Shown piece after piece: positions 21,615 through 31,809 of a stretch of DNA of 64,000 bases. Both the position numbers and the translations under genes were made by a program. This stretch comes from Pseudevernia furfuracea (Eukaryota > Ascomycota > Lecanoromycetes > Lecanorales > Parmeliaceae), in contig JAIUPT010000020.1 in NCBI GenBank assembly GCA_022315425.1, positions 186,001 to 250,000 on the forward strand, given 5' to 3'. Every line of letters begins with the position of its first letter. The first letter of the stretch is position 1. The notes beneath the pieces were generated by a model. It ran no database searches. It had not been told where the DNA came from and was given only the letters and a program-made list of their open reading frames with translations.

Positions 21615-22508
21615 ATGTCTTCCTCTAAATCCCGCCTCGTGAGCGGCGTCGCTCAGTATGTCCAACGTCCCCTGAAAAAGAGCCTAGGATAAGATTCCTA
21701 ACGGTTCGAACAGTCTCCTTGAACATGACGAATTCTCCGACCTGAAGATTAAATGTGAAGACGGCCAAATATCTGCTCACAAGATTGTGGTGTGCACTCC
21801 CTCAGATGTTCTCCATGCCATGTGCACGGCAGGCTTTCAAGTCAGTTTCTCACTGAGTGTGCCAAAGCTTTGGCGTAGGCTGAGATTACGCATTAGGAAA
21901 CTACGTCCAACATTATCGACCTGTCCGATGACACTAAATGCGTCGTTTACCGTATGGTCGAATTCCTATATCGCGGTGATTATCAGGAACTCGATGATGA
22001 CCCTGGCTATCAAAAGATAGATAAGGACGTCTTTGATAGAAGCGGAGCACATCATGCATTGCTACATGCGAGTATGTTTGCCGTCGCGGACAAATACGAC
22101 ATTGCCGCTCTCGGTGATGTGGCCAAGGGTAAATTCGAGAGAGCCATCAGCAAGACGGCTATCGACAACGGCCATTTCCTGGAGGTCATCAATAATGTCT
22201 ACAGTACAACACCAGAATCCAACCGCGGCCTCCGAGATGCGATTGTCGAGCAAACTCAGATTCGCGGCAGCATGATTAGGGAAGATCCCGTCCTGAATCC
22301 TCGTCTAGAGAAGATCGTCTCCACCACTCCGCAGTTCGCATGGGACCTGATCCAGAATTGTTTGAGATCTTTGAGAACAAGCGAACTATGCTCTGGGTGC
22401 AAAAACTTGCTTAAGGACAAAATGATCTGTTCAGAGTGTGTTAAGAAAGACCAAACCGGCGGTAGCTCTCGGTCTGTTATCGATAGGTATCGTTTCGGAA
22501 GATCATAG
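21615..22508 (+). CDS. BTB/POZ domain protein 2 of 4
   Basis: Three exons (21615-21655, 21714-21840, 21897-22508) give 259 residues. Exon 1 is 41 bases (MSSSKSRLVSGVA), the same length as in the divergent neighbour. The BTB core reads LLEHDEFSDLKIKCEDG, AHKIVVCTPSDVLHAMC, then ETTSNIIDLSDD and YRMVEFLYRGDYQEL. The C-terminal extension has MFAVADKYDIAALGDVAKGK and STTPESNRGLRDAIVEQT. Near the end are paired cysteines, CSGCKNLL then CSECVKK, which could bind one zinc ion; BTB protein 1 has C/H residues at a similar place. The role is probably as a substrate adaptor or transcription-linked factor, inferred from the fold only. Confidence 0.9.
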
Positions 22509-23926
22509 CGAAGCTCTGCATGCGCTGAAGACGCGATTTCCTACAAAAAATGTGGCCCAAGAAGTCGTTTTCCAGAAAAGTGAAATCCAGTCATTACCTC
22601 AACATTGCGATTCTAGCTTCAACACAATGCCACTTCAACGTGAGACACCGATCATCCAGCACTGTGTCTGCCCTGTGCCAATGCTTAAACCACCACACGA
22701 ATCCCCTCCTTCGCCACATCTGCAGTAAGAAGCAAGTTCTCTTCCAACACACAGCTCTAGCAGATCGTTAAGAACCACTACTTGCCCCCCCCCCCCCCAA
22801 CAGCCTACACCTACAAGTCTGATAACTATAGCCACTACAACACGACTCAAGGCCCATTTTCCACTCCAAGCAATCAAATCCAGGCAAACTCCAAACCTCT
22901 CAACCCCCTGCACCCTGACAAACCGATCACGCCTGAGAAAGTCTCCCCTTCTCCCACCCTCCATGACCCCATTCATCGCCGCCGGAGCAATCAATCAACC
23001 GTCAGACTCGGCACAAAGCCCAGGCACGAGCGATGAATATACATGGTGTAGGATACCGACCGAGGTCGGCAAAAAGCGGTGGTGTTTGCTTTTGCCACAA
23101 AGCCGGGTGCCCGGGGATCGACGTGTCTCTGCTGCGTTGTGCGTGCTTGGATGAACTCGGGCGCTTTGGTGCAGAGAGTGTGTGTAAGGGGTAAGATGAC
23201 ATTGTTGTTGTTGTTGTTGTTGAGATGGTGTGGCATGAGGGAAGTTTTTCTTACACCATTAGGTGTGTGCTGGGGGAAGGGAATGAAAAATGGGAGAGAT
23301 TGTGCCGGTACGCTCTCCATCTGGGTTTGTTTACCCCCTACCTACTGTATGTGTGAGATGCAAGAAAATCGGCCGGCGGGGGATATGGGTATGGGGTTCA
23401 GTTTTTTTTTGTTTTTTTTTGCATCCCGCTGGCTGATAGGTACGTTGCGGGTGTGTGGTCTAGGTCACTGCCGTATCGAATTGTGTTGGCTGGCTTCATT
23501 CAGAAGTTTTCGTTTACAGACTGCCCTGCTTGTATCGAGCTGGGAGTGGTTTGCAATCAATCAATCAATCGGATTCCAGTGAAGGCTTGATGTCACATGA
23601 GTATTTTGCAATGTTGGGAAGTGGGAGATACAAGTTTGTATTGACATCTGATATCCTATGAGCTAATCCTCCCAGTCCGTCCGTTCTATCCACCGTTGCC
23701 ACAACTACCGTCCTGGCAGCGTAGCCAGAGTGTGCTGTGCACGGTCCTTTACAGACAGAGGTGTACCTTTCCGGGTAACCGACGGAGACGGAGCTTTGCT
23801 GGAGGAAGGGGAAATCTTAAACGGAAGCCATCCCCGGTAAAGTCGGTAACCGTCTAAGGGTACATCCCCGGACTTCCTTCGTTGCAAAAATTCCCACCCA
23901 ACTTCTCACACCAATAGCGTTCACAA
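22509..23926. other. Intergenic with homopolymer tracts
   Basis: No gene is supported. The stretch contains a poly-C run at about 22786-22798, a (TTG)n microsatellite near 23203-23222, T-rich runs near 23403-23420 and a (CAAT)n repeat near 23557-23570. Open frames here start at non-ATG codons or lack family signal. Confidence 0.55.
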
Positions 23927-25184
23927 CTATTCAAGTCTCCAGCCTGCGCAGATCCCAGCGTTTTCAAGCGACGGCAGAGAAGCAGTCATGTAGTTGTTCA
24001 GCAGCGCCGTGCTGAATTCCGGAATCGTCAGCAGCAGGCCATTGAAGCTTGCTTTGAGGAGCTCGTCCTTCATGAAATCATTCGAGTGCTTGCGAGCATG
24101 CTCAAGGACCACCGTGCGGAGACCCTGGTTGGACTCCAGAGTGGATTCGTACACACGTGGGACGATTTCGAGGAATGACTTGGAATCCCACTTGATCATG
24201 CAAATCAGGTCGAGCCTGGATTTCGCAAGGGCACCGAGGGCGGGAATGTCGTATTGGTCTGAGAGTGCGTACATTTCGACATCCAAGCTGTAGGGAGGCG
24301 ACTCTTTCGAGCTGTCCACCTTCGGGTTGGCTTCCTTGTTTGTGGAACGGACGTTGCTGGTGTAGGCACCGTGGGCTCTGGCTCTCACGGCAATGTCATG
24401 CAAGGAGTCAATGCATTCGGCATAGGCCGTGGGGTCGTGGATGCCGCTGGTCTCAGACTTGGCTGGGTAATTACCGGTGTAGAGAAACGTTACCAAATTG
24501 GAAACAAGCAGGATGCCATCCTCACTCAGGTCGATGACGTTGAGCTCTGATTCCTGAAAATGATCAAGAGAGGTCAGCTTGGTCTAGTAACAAGAGGGTC
24601 AGGATATCATAGCAGTGAACGTATTTTAGTACCTTGAATCCTTTCTTCATGGCGGCTGCCAAAACCTTGGACTGAGAGCACACGACCACTTTGTGGACCG
24701 AGAATTTTTGATCTTCGCATAGGATCGTAAGGTCAGAATATTCGCCCGATTCCATTGCTCTACTTGGAAATTAGGATTGTTTCTTTGTCGGCAATGTCAA
24801 GACATACTTTTGCATACCACTCTTCAGGCTTAGAGAAGTGCCCATCAGAGAGATACCCCTTGACCACGAAGTCGAGCGCTCGAAAGGGGCTGCGTTTTCA
24901 GCCTTTGGCCCTAGTTTGGGCGTGGAAGCCCATTCTTCTGGCTGCTGCGATTCTAGGAAGGATAGTATATTGTGTTGCATGAGTCTTTGATCATGTTCCC
25001 AAATGTCTTGTGCACGCTGTGCACGCTGCTCATCGCTCACCTGTCGAGGCGGCATGCCACCTGCAATGGGATGAAATGGAAGTGCCCTGGCTGGCGGGAA
25101 GACTGGCTCGACTGGATAGACAGTACCCGATCGATAAGGGGTTGCCTGAAAATCCCCGGTGTGATCATCGTTTAACGTCAACAT
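23927..25184 (-). CDS. BTB/POZ domain protein 3 of 4, with long N-terminal extension
   Basis: Three exons (24808-25184, 24633-24759, 23927-24547) give about 374 residues. The first exon encodes ~125 residues not found in the other three copies, starting MLTLNDDHTGDF. It joins in frame through donor GTATGTC and acceptor TAG to the BTB core (MESGEYSDLTILCEDQKF, HKVVVCSQSKVLAAAM). The middle exon is 127 bases, exactly as in copies 2 and 4. The third exon has SSNVIDLSEDGILLVSNLV, FLYTGNYPAKSE, a linker insertion, then DVEMYALSDQYDIPALGALA and ESTLESNQGLRTVVLEHA. The last acceptor (CAG at 24548-24550) was picked to keep the frame. The extension could instead be a separate upstream gene, but the in-frame splice argues for a fusion. 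Confidence 0.8.
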
Positions 25185-25688
25185 TGCCGAAGCCTGAAGC
25201 AGATTTTGTCCGAGCAAGGGGAGGGTGACACAGAAGCTAAATGTCAACAAGACAGCCCAATCGTTACAGACTGTAGATTGAAAAGGTCGGTAACAGTTTC
25301 TATCAAGCAGTGTGGGAACAGGTCCCCGCAAGCTTGCTTTAGATGTTGAAGGATATGGTTGTGTGAAGGAAGGAAGTTGAAGCGTTGAGATTTACAAGTC
25401 TTATGCAGGAAGTCACGTGTTTGTCGGATCAAATCGGGGAAAGTGCACGGATATAGTTGACTGGCATAACTTATTATGAAAAGTCTCTCATTGCTTGGAG
25501 TCATCGGAGTTGCTGAGAAAAAAAAACATAGCATTATAGCTACAAATGCCTATCTTTCCGACACACCACCTTTGTCCAATACTGTGAACAAAGTCCCGAA
25601 TACGCCGCTAACTAATAGGCAAACCTCCCTCCAGCACATGCGCAAGGGCGGGTGCAAATCCTGGGAAGTAGACACCGCGTGTCTACTT
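25185..25688. other. Intergenic between BTB genes 3 and 4
   Basis: This is the upstream region of BTB gene 3 and the 3' flank of BTB gene 4. No gene or structured element is visible. Confidence 0.5.
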
Positions 25689-26664
25689 CTATTTTCTCCT
25701 CTTTGAGCTGGTGGAGTTGGTGGAGGTTTCTGTTGGCGGTGACCTGAGGAATATTAGTCCGACTGACATAACCTGTAATTCAATATGGTACTCACAGGAC
25801 AGGTAGATTCATCCAGTAATGGTGTAAATCCCAGCTGAAGTCCGGAACCTCGACCAGTACCCTTTGAAAAAGTGCCTTTACGTCCTCGTGAAGAAAGTGG
25901 GTAGGATTCGCTTTGACCTTCTCAATGATCGCATCTATGTGATGTTTGGAATCAGCATGTCTCTTCCGGGATCAAACCTGAGTGATGAAACAGGTCCCGA
26001 GAGTGCTTTACTTCCGTGGCAAGTCTTGCAACTGAAAAAGCAAGATCGATCAAGAAGGAATGGCTCAGAGGATAACTCACCCCTCAGATGGCGATCGGAG
26101 TCAGGCGTTGACGAGTAAACAATGGGGATACTCTCTAACAACCCCAATAGGGGATGGTTGGCACCGCGCTTGTTGAAGTTGGCCAGCGCTGTCTCCTTGA
26201 GTGAAGTGAGATCGTACTTGTCCCCGAGTGCATACATCGCCGCATGGAGTTGATGGGCAGATTTCCAGATCTCAGAGTCGATTACCGCATCGAAGGGATC
26301 ATAGGAGCCATGGTAGAGGCAGTGGACCATCCTCGACACAAGAGAGAGTCCATCTTCGGTGAGATTAATGGTGTTTGCTGAGGCCTCCTGTTGCTGCATC
26401 AGCTTCCTTGTGTGCGAAAAACTTAAGTCTCTGAACGATGGTACGTACTCGAAAGCCACCTGCGCACATTGCTTGGAAGACCTTTGATTGGGAGCAGACA
26501 ATGATCTTATGAACCATGAACTCTTCATCGTTGCAGACGATCTTCAGGTCGCTATAGAGTCCGGCTTTGGATGCTCTATTGAGAAAGTTAGATCATGCTA
26601 GGAATGTTATTAAGCACTATAAGTACCCTTGAACATCTGTAGGAAGGAAGCTGTGGCTTTCCAT
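25689..26664 (-). CDS. BTB/POZ domain protein 4 of 4
   Basis: Five exons (26627-26664, 26449-26575, 26081-26387, 25796-25934, 25689-25743) give 221 residues. The short first exon (MESHSFLPTDVQG) is followed by a 127-base exon with the BTB core: GLYSDLKIVCNDEEFMVHK and IVCSQSKVFQAMCAGGF. Next come SANTINLTEDGLSLVSRMV, HCLYHGSYDPFD, AMYALGDKYDLTSLKETA, then STPDSDRHLRDAIIEK across a 146-base intron. The HLR/DAIIEK junction matches the GLRDAIVE block of copy 2, which supports that splice. A final intron with a CTAAT branch site gives a Ser/Thr-rich tail ending in KRRK; without it the protein would stop at once after NLPVL. It lacks the C-terminal cysteine pairs of copy 2. Confidence 0.82.
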
Positions 26665-26674
26665 GATTGCGTGG

Positions 26675-26722
26675 TCGGTGTATGTAGTAGTCGGTGTATG
26701 TAGTAGTCGGTGTATGTAGTAG
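26675..26722. repeat. Three perfect 16-base tandem repeats upstream of BTB gene 4
   Basis: The unit TCGGTGTATGTAGTAG occurs three times head to tail, starting 11 bases upstream of the BTB gene 4 start codon. It therefore lies in the 5' leader or core promoter. Perfect identity suggests recent expansion. Confidence 0.85.
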
Positions 26723-26953
26723 TGAGGATAAGACGTGACCGCGATTTCAAAGGTTGTGCGCGGCAGGACCGGCTAAATAAGGTGATAAACATCCAGGTTT
26801 TCTTTCACTTGAAAAGACAGGGATCCGCCAGACAGGGCTATTTATTTAGTAACTAGGATCACTCAGACCTCATGTCAGCTCATAGGTCCTCCTTGTTGTT
26901 CTCCTCATGTTATTACTGCCTTACGTATGATGTGAGGATTTGATACTTCCTCC

Positions 26954-28170
26954 TCAGTCACTGTCAACATCTACCATAACCCCATCTCCAGTGACTTTAA
27001 ACGAGAATCTGCCCTCACCCTTCAAACACCTAACACCCTCCCTCACCTCCTCCCCCAACCCCTCACTTCCCCACCAATTGATCCACCCAGAGAAACCACT
27101 CTTCTCTACCGCTTCCCATCTTTGCACTCCTTCCTTCTTAGCCTCCTCGGCACTCAAGCCAGGCCCAAATTTCGAAATTCTGTCTCTCTCGACAACTACT
27201 TTGACCGAGCAGAAGTTGTTCCACAAGGACGGAAGATGGGGACGCAGAGCCGGATGTCCGGCTACTGAAGTGACTGGAGCTAGGCCCCAATTCGTAGTCA
27301 CGATGGTACAGGAGAACAGGTGCTGGATATGACGCAGCGAAGAAATGAGGTTGCGGTAGCGCTCAAGGAAGAGGGTGTTGTTTGCCTTTTCCGCGTGATT
27401 GGAGGCCGGCAAATCGGGTTCTTCGTCAGCGTCTAAGCGGTCTTGCCAGAGGAACGCACTGAGCTCGTTGATAGCTAAGAGACCGAGTGGACGGTTGGCA
27501 GAGAAATGGGTGGAAGGCGAGGAGAGAAGAAATGATGGCAAAGAGGCCAAAGTAGCTAAGAGAGAAGAAGATGATTGAGGATGGAAGATGTGGAGATGGG
27601 TGAAAGAGTCCGAGACCAGAGACGAAATCTCTTGTTCGGGCAATGCTGGAGAAGTATTGGAGCATATTGAGGAAATGTGATTGTGCATAACATGGTGAAG
27701 CCGAAGAACTGAAAACCTCCCAGACAAATCAAGGAGGACAACAGTATTGCCTTTCCCATTGATTGGCACGTCTTCATGCTTTGCCGGTAGTAGAGAGAGA
27801 GAGATTGTCTGGTAAAGCAATGCCGTTTTTCCAGAGCAGGCTGCAGCATCAGTGATTTCTACGACCGGTAGTGGTTTCTCTCTCGGCGGAGGAGCCGGCC
27901 CTTCTTGCTGAGCAGACCATTGAGTCTGGTAGTGTTGCTGCTGCCGAGTTGGGGGAGGGTTCTGGAAGATGTCGAGGAGTCTATCCAAAGGTAAGAAACC
28001 AAGGGGAGAACCTGAATTGGCATCGAGCTCTCGTAATGAGCGTAGAGACTGGGGAATGTCAGTTTAGGATCTCGATGTAGGAGGAGGGTTTAAGGATATC
28101 TCCACACCTCATCCAACCCTTCCACCTTCACTTCTCCTAGCAAATCTCTGCCAAGTACTTTTACACTCAT
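26954..28170 (-). CDS. XRCC2-like RAD51 paralogue
   Basis: Two exons (28108-28170, 26954-28048) give 385 residues. The first exon (MSVKVLGRDLLGEVKVEGLD) matches the start of XRCC2-type proteins, and the splice leads into LRELDANSG and LPLDRLLDIF. The ATPase core has a degenerate Walker A at ITDAAACSGKTALLYQ, where the usual first Gly is missing but GKT is kept. A Walker B-like segment follows at NTVVLLDLSGRF. These proteins assist homologous recombination in the nucleus with other RAD51 paralogues. Later blocks include RPLGLLAINELSAFLW and TIVTTNWGLAPV. The gene is divergent with SOM1, with only 99 bases between start codons. Whether it is XRCC2 or another RAD51-like subfamily is not settled by eye. 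Confidence 0.8.
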
Positions 28171-28269
28171 GATTGCTCGAGAACAATAGCCTTTCAGACG
28201 AACTAGTCAACTCATTACGCCTCAGGCTTTCCTTTCATACTCTAACAAAATAAGAGAGGAGAATCGAGC
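28171..28269. promoter_or_regulatory. Compact bidirectional promoter, XRCC2-like and SOM1
   Basis: Only 99 bases separate the start codons of the two divergent genes, so both 5' leaders and core promoters must overlap here. The stretch is AT/GA-rich (for example CTAACAAAATAAGAGAGG) without a clear TATA box. Confidence 0.7.
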
Positions 28270-28597
28270 ATGGCGCCACCCATCGAGGCTTTCCCAGTAT
28301 CAGAGCTAGAAGAGCGTGTCAATGTTCACTCAAATGGTCGGCGGAAGAAAGGAGGAGACATTGACCTTCGCAAATGCGAATTGCTGGAGTTGGTGCAATA
28401 CGAGTGCGGTCTCAAAGGACACGAAAAGGACCGGCGGGCGGTCATCCAATGCGGACCGGTGATCAAGCTGTTTCGAAGGTAGGCACCATCGTAGCCCCCA
28501 CTTTACAAATGCCTGATCTCGACTGGCTTGTAGGTGCGCCGGCGGTCTTATGATAGAGACTACGGCTTGGGATGGCGAGAATCTGAGTGGAGGTTGA
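28270..28597 (+). CDS. SOM1: Mitochondrial export protein SOM1
   Basis: Two exons (28270-28478, 28534-28597) give a 90-residue protein. SOM1 is a small partner of the mitochondrial inner membrane peptidase that helps process some exported proteins. The family pattern is clear: APPIEAFPVSELEERVNVHS, then KGGDIDLRKCELLELVQYEC, CGPVIKLFRRC and TTAWD near the end. The splice joins FRR to CAGGLMIETTAW and restores the conserved cysteine and the aromatic tail. The protein is short but normal for the family. The 3' end faces TAF8 with a 170-base gap. Confidence 0.88.
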
Positions 28598-28767
28598 AAG
28601 ATGGAAGCAGCAAATATACCAGGCTGGAAAGTTTTTAGTTTGCTGCAGAAGAGTCACAGGCACATTGCAAATCATAAACAAAGCTATTTGGATATATATG
28701 CGCATCAGGGTATCATATCTACGCCAGATAACGCCGCGCAATGCTTCCAAATATGACCGCCAATGCC

Positions 28768-29810
28768 CTAAACGCTTCCGTTTGCTTCTCTCCTCTGTGG
28801 CGCCGGCTTTCTCCAATATCTCTTCTCTGCATTCACAGCTGACCCAAGGTGTCCGTATCCAAGCCATAGCACAGGTGGAGGGTCGCCCTCTTTCTGCTTT
28901 CCTTTGCCAATGCCAGCCTCCATGTCGAGGTCCATAGTGTCAGGCGTCTCCTGAGTCACTGCTTGCATAGTCTCCATCCACACTTGATCTCTCACTGCCC
29001 GTGCGCTTTGCGTTTGCCGGCCTTGTCGAGATTCTTGAGCCGAATTACCAGCTCCTGCGCCGACAAGCCTGCGGAGAGCTTCTTCTCCAAGCCTGCCTTC
29101 CTCCGTAGCTTTCTCGCGGACCTTTCTCGGATCTTGCTCGTGCTCTGCATATTCGGGAGTAGCTTTGTAGGTATGCTTGCTCGGGAACTCCGGGAAATGT
29201 TTTGGAATGTATGCTCGGAGTTTTTCATCGGGGTCGGCGTTCAACAATGGGCCTAGGAATCGTAGATGCTGCTCGTCATTGTCTTGCGCGGTGTTTATTT
29301 GTAAAGGCAATTGTGTCCGCGAAGGGTTGACAGGCGGATCGAGATGCGGTAAAAGCGATCTCAGACTGAGTTGATGTGTATGAAGAGCTTGTAGAAAATC
29401 ATGTGGAACTGCCTGCGTGCGCCGGCATGAGAGCATAGACTGCCGCACATCTGTAAGATAGTGGGCCATGTCTGGCATAGTCAGCGCAACGCTCCAAAGC
29501 TAGCAATTGCAAGATCTTTCATACATTCTTCCACTTCAAGGCGAAAGGCCTCCATAGCATCTGGCGCTGCAGCTTTAAAGCCTACAGCTTCCAGCGCAAG
29601 GCCGATCGAGCGCGTTAACATAGACTGAATGGCCTTGACATCTTGCCATGGCTCCTTGAGTTGTTCTCGCTGGAAATCCCATTTACTTTGGTGGTGGCGG
29701 ATCTGCCCACGATTCTGTTTCTTGTGGGGTGGTAGGCCGAATGGCTCAAATGAGGCAGAGGATGCTGAGCGCTTGACCGGAAGAGACTGATAGACTGCCA
29801 TAGGTGCCAT
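28768..29810 (-). CDS. TAF8: TFIID subunit 8 (TAF8)
   Basis: Two exons (29525-29810, 28768-29471) give 329 residues. The start is MAPMAVYQSLPVKRS at 29810; codons further upstream lack an ATG. A histone fold spans about residues 50-120: AIQSMLTRSIGLALEAVGF, then FRLEVEEYMAHYLTDVRQSM across the splice, then SCRRTQAVPHDFLQAL. The TAF8 C-terminal signature follows (HLRFLGPLL, YIPKHFPEFPSKHTYKATPEY). TAF8 pairs with TAF10 in general transcription factor TFIID. The intron uses donor GTATGA, branch CTGAC and acceptor CCAG; this splice restores the histone fold. The tail contains GIGKGKQKE, probably disordered. Confidence 0.9.
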
Positions 29811-30353
29811 CAAGGCGCAGCGAGTGTGCGCAATCAGGACATAGATACGATCATCTAGGCTTTCCAGCAGTGAGCTGAAGATCAGGTGCTGCACCACCAG
29901 GTGTCCAACAGCGATTGTTTAGCCGGTGATGGCTTACTCAGCCTTACCGAAATCGTCAATCAAATTCTTGCGTCAGACCTGCCAAGCTTGCCTCCTTTAT
30001 TTGAATATGAGTACCAATAATGATATCCAAAAACTTTTCGCTAACTTGCAAAGAAAAAGAAGATTATCACTGTCAATGAGTTTTGAAAGAAAAAAGGAAA
30101 AATCAATGGACACAGAAAGCGAAGGCAAAGGCCAGTGTCAGGGTTAGCCTGATCTAGTTCGTTGTCTAGAATATATACACGACTCACTTGAAAGTTAGCA
30201 TAAGTAGATACATGTAAATAGCTGTTATATTAAAACATTAATAAGATAATCAAATGGTACAAACTCCATACGTTTCGTGACAGCGAGAGATAGAAAATAT
30301 CAGGTAAGAACCATATACTTCGTTTTTTTCAGGAGGGAAAAAAAATTGTCGGT
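29811..30353. other. AT-rich intergenic between TAF8 and tRNA-Lys
   Basis: This is the TAF8 upstream region followed by increasingly AT-rich DNA. No gene is supported; the small plus-strand frame at 29926-30147 has no family signal. A T-run at 30322-30329 lies just beyond the 3' end of the tRNA gene and may act as its polymerase III terminator. Confidence 0.55.
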
Positions 30354-30437
30354 AGCCCAACGCGAGGGTCGAACTCGCAACCTTAAGATTTTCTATTGTA
30401 AGAGTCTTACGCTCTATCCGATTGAGCTAGCCGGGCT
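30354..30437 (-). tRNA. tRNA-Lys (CTT) with a short intron
   Basis: Read on the minus strand, the 84-base gene folds as a cloverleaf. The acceptor stem is AGCCCGG with TTGGGCT (two G-T wobbles). The D-arm is AGCTCAATCGGATAGAGC. The anticodon stem is TAAGA/TCTTA with loop C-T-CTT-A, and the T-arm is GCGAG-TTCGACC-CTCGC. A 9-10 base insertion (about CAATAGAAA) directly after the anticodon position 37 fits a canonical nuclear tRNA intron. Surrounding DNA is AT-rich. Confidence 0.9.
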
Positions 30438-30547
30438 ATTGTTTGTTAATATTATATTGTTCATTACTAATTATATATTACGGTTTTTTGTTACAGCTGA
30501 AACCTAAGTAAATTTGCTTCACTCCTAGGTACTCCTCAGCGCCTGTG

Positions 30548-30846
30548 AAAGCTATTCCTATCAGTGTCCGAGGCGAGGGGATTTGGGGGTGTACTCTCGG
30601 GGGTGGTTCCCCCCTATTTCTCGAGCGCTGGACGACGTCGGGGCGATCGGAACTTGGTGACAAAAGAGGCTTGTCCTCTCCTAACTACTCTACGGGCGGT
30701 GAAGCTGGATAGGAATTTCAGGACCACGACGTGGCCTCGGTGATTGGATCATTCAGTGTGTAGCAGGCATTTAGAGGCTCCCCTACCTCCTCTCGTAAAA
30801 CAAATAAAAAACAACTCCAACCCCAAAGCTATTCCTATCAGTGTCT
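30548..30846 (+). mobile_element. Putative short retroposon insertion with 21-base target duplication
   Basis: A perfect 21-base direct repeat beginning AAAGCTATTCC occurs at 30548-30568 and 30826-30846. It flanks a 257-base segment that is much more GC-rich than the surrounding AT-rich DNA. The segment ends in an A-rich stretch (TAAAACAAATAAAAAACAAC) shortly before the second copy. A long exact target-site duplication plus an A-rich 3' end is the hallmark of a SINE or a 5'-truncated LINE. No coding capacity or clear polymerase III box was recognised, so the class is open. Confidence 0.6.
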
Positions 30847-31809
30847 TTCATTGATAGAATAAATTAGTAATATAAACCTTCTCAGCATTGATCTACTCAC
30901 AGAGACCGTACTTATTCAGATTCTGCTGATACGAAATCTACTTTAAACCTTGTTCCATTGTCTGCGATTTATATTAGTAAATACAAGTACTATTTGACAA
31001 TCCCCAAAATCTTCTCTGTTCTAATATAGCAGCATAAGACGCTTCCACGCACCGCAATAATGACCCACATTACCGACCTCCGTCACAAACTCCTTGCCCT
31101 CCTCATAATTATCTCCGCCACAATTCGCACCTCCCGCCATTTCCACTATGCTCCAAGACTAAAGCAACGTCTCCACCCTCGTTCTGAAAGGATCATTGGC
31201 AGCATGATCTCTCTCTACATCCACAACTACTGCTTTCTAGAAATAAGAATTGATCGAATTCGGGCGCAGATATCACCCAGCTTTTGAACAAGTTGAATGA
31301 GTGCTCAGCGAAGTCCGCTCCCCGCTTTGCTCTACTCTATATCCTGCTCCTTAGAAGGCGATCCGTCGCTCGCATAGACCCTATAGCTACTGTCAGCGTC
31401 TCGCGTAGCATCTTGGATGTCGGCATCCATCCGTGTTCTGAGAGTTGCCATGCTCAGTGTCCTAATCTTTGCAAGATTCGTCGTTCCAGAATATCGGCTC
31501 TTCTGCAGCCCGTCTATATGGCATTCCGAGACAGTCAGAGTATCCCCACTCGTTGCCTCGATGCTAATTTTTTTTTGAAATAATATGATATAAACATTTA
31601 ATCATTGATCAAAGTCAGACGAATCTAAACGTAGAATTGAGTTTCTACGCTTCCCTAGACATACGACCTGCGGCGACGGTTCCGCAGTGAGTGGGAGGCG
31701 CTAACCCGAAGGGAGTTAGGGGGATAGAGGCAAATAAGTGAAGCTTGAGTCATCTCCATTTTACATCTCAGCAATTTTGTTGACAGTTCCCTTCACATAT
31801 CTTCATATC
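30847..31809. other. AT-rich intergenic upstream of eIF2-beta
   Basis: No supported gene. Two adjoining open frames (31060-31287 and 31284-31583) show no domain. The right end is the eIF2-beta 5' region. Confidence 0.5.

Noticed and set aside
23079..23582. 167-codon plus-strand frame
   Set aside because: Contains homopolymer-coded Leu and Phe runs and no family signal.
26675..26722. CRISPR-like array
   Set aside because: Three units with no spacers in a eukaryotic genome; it is a simple tandem repeat.
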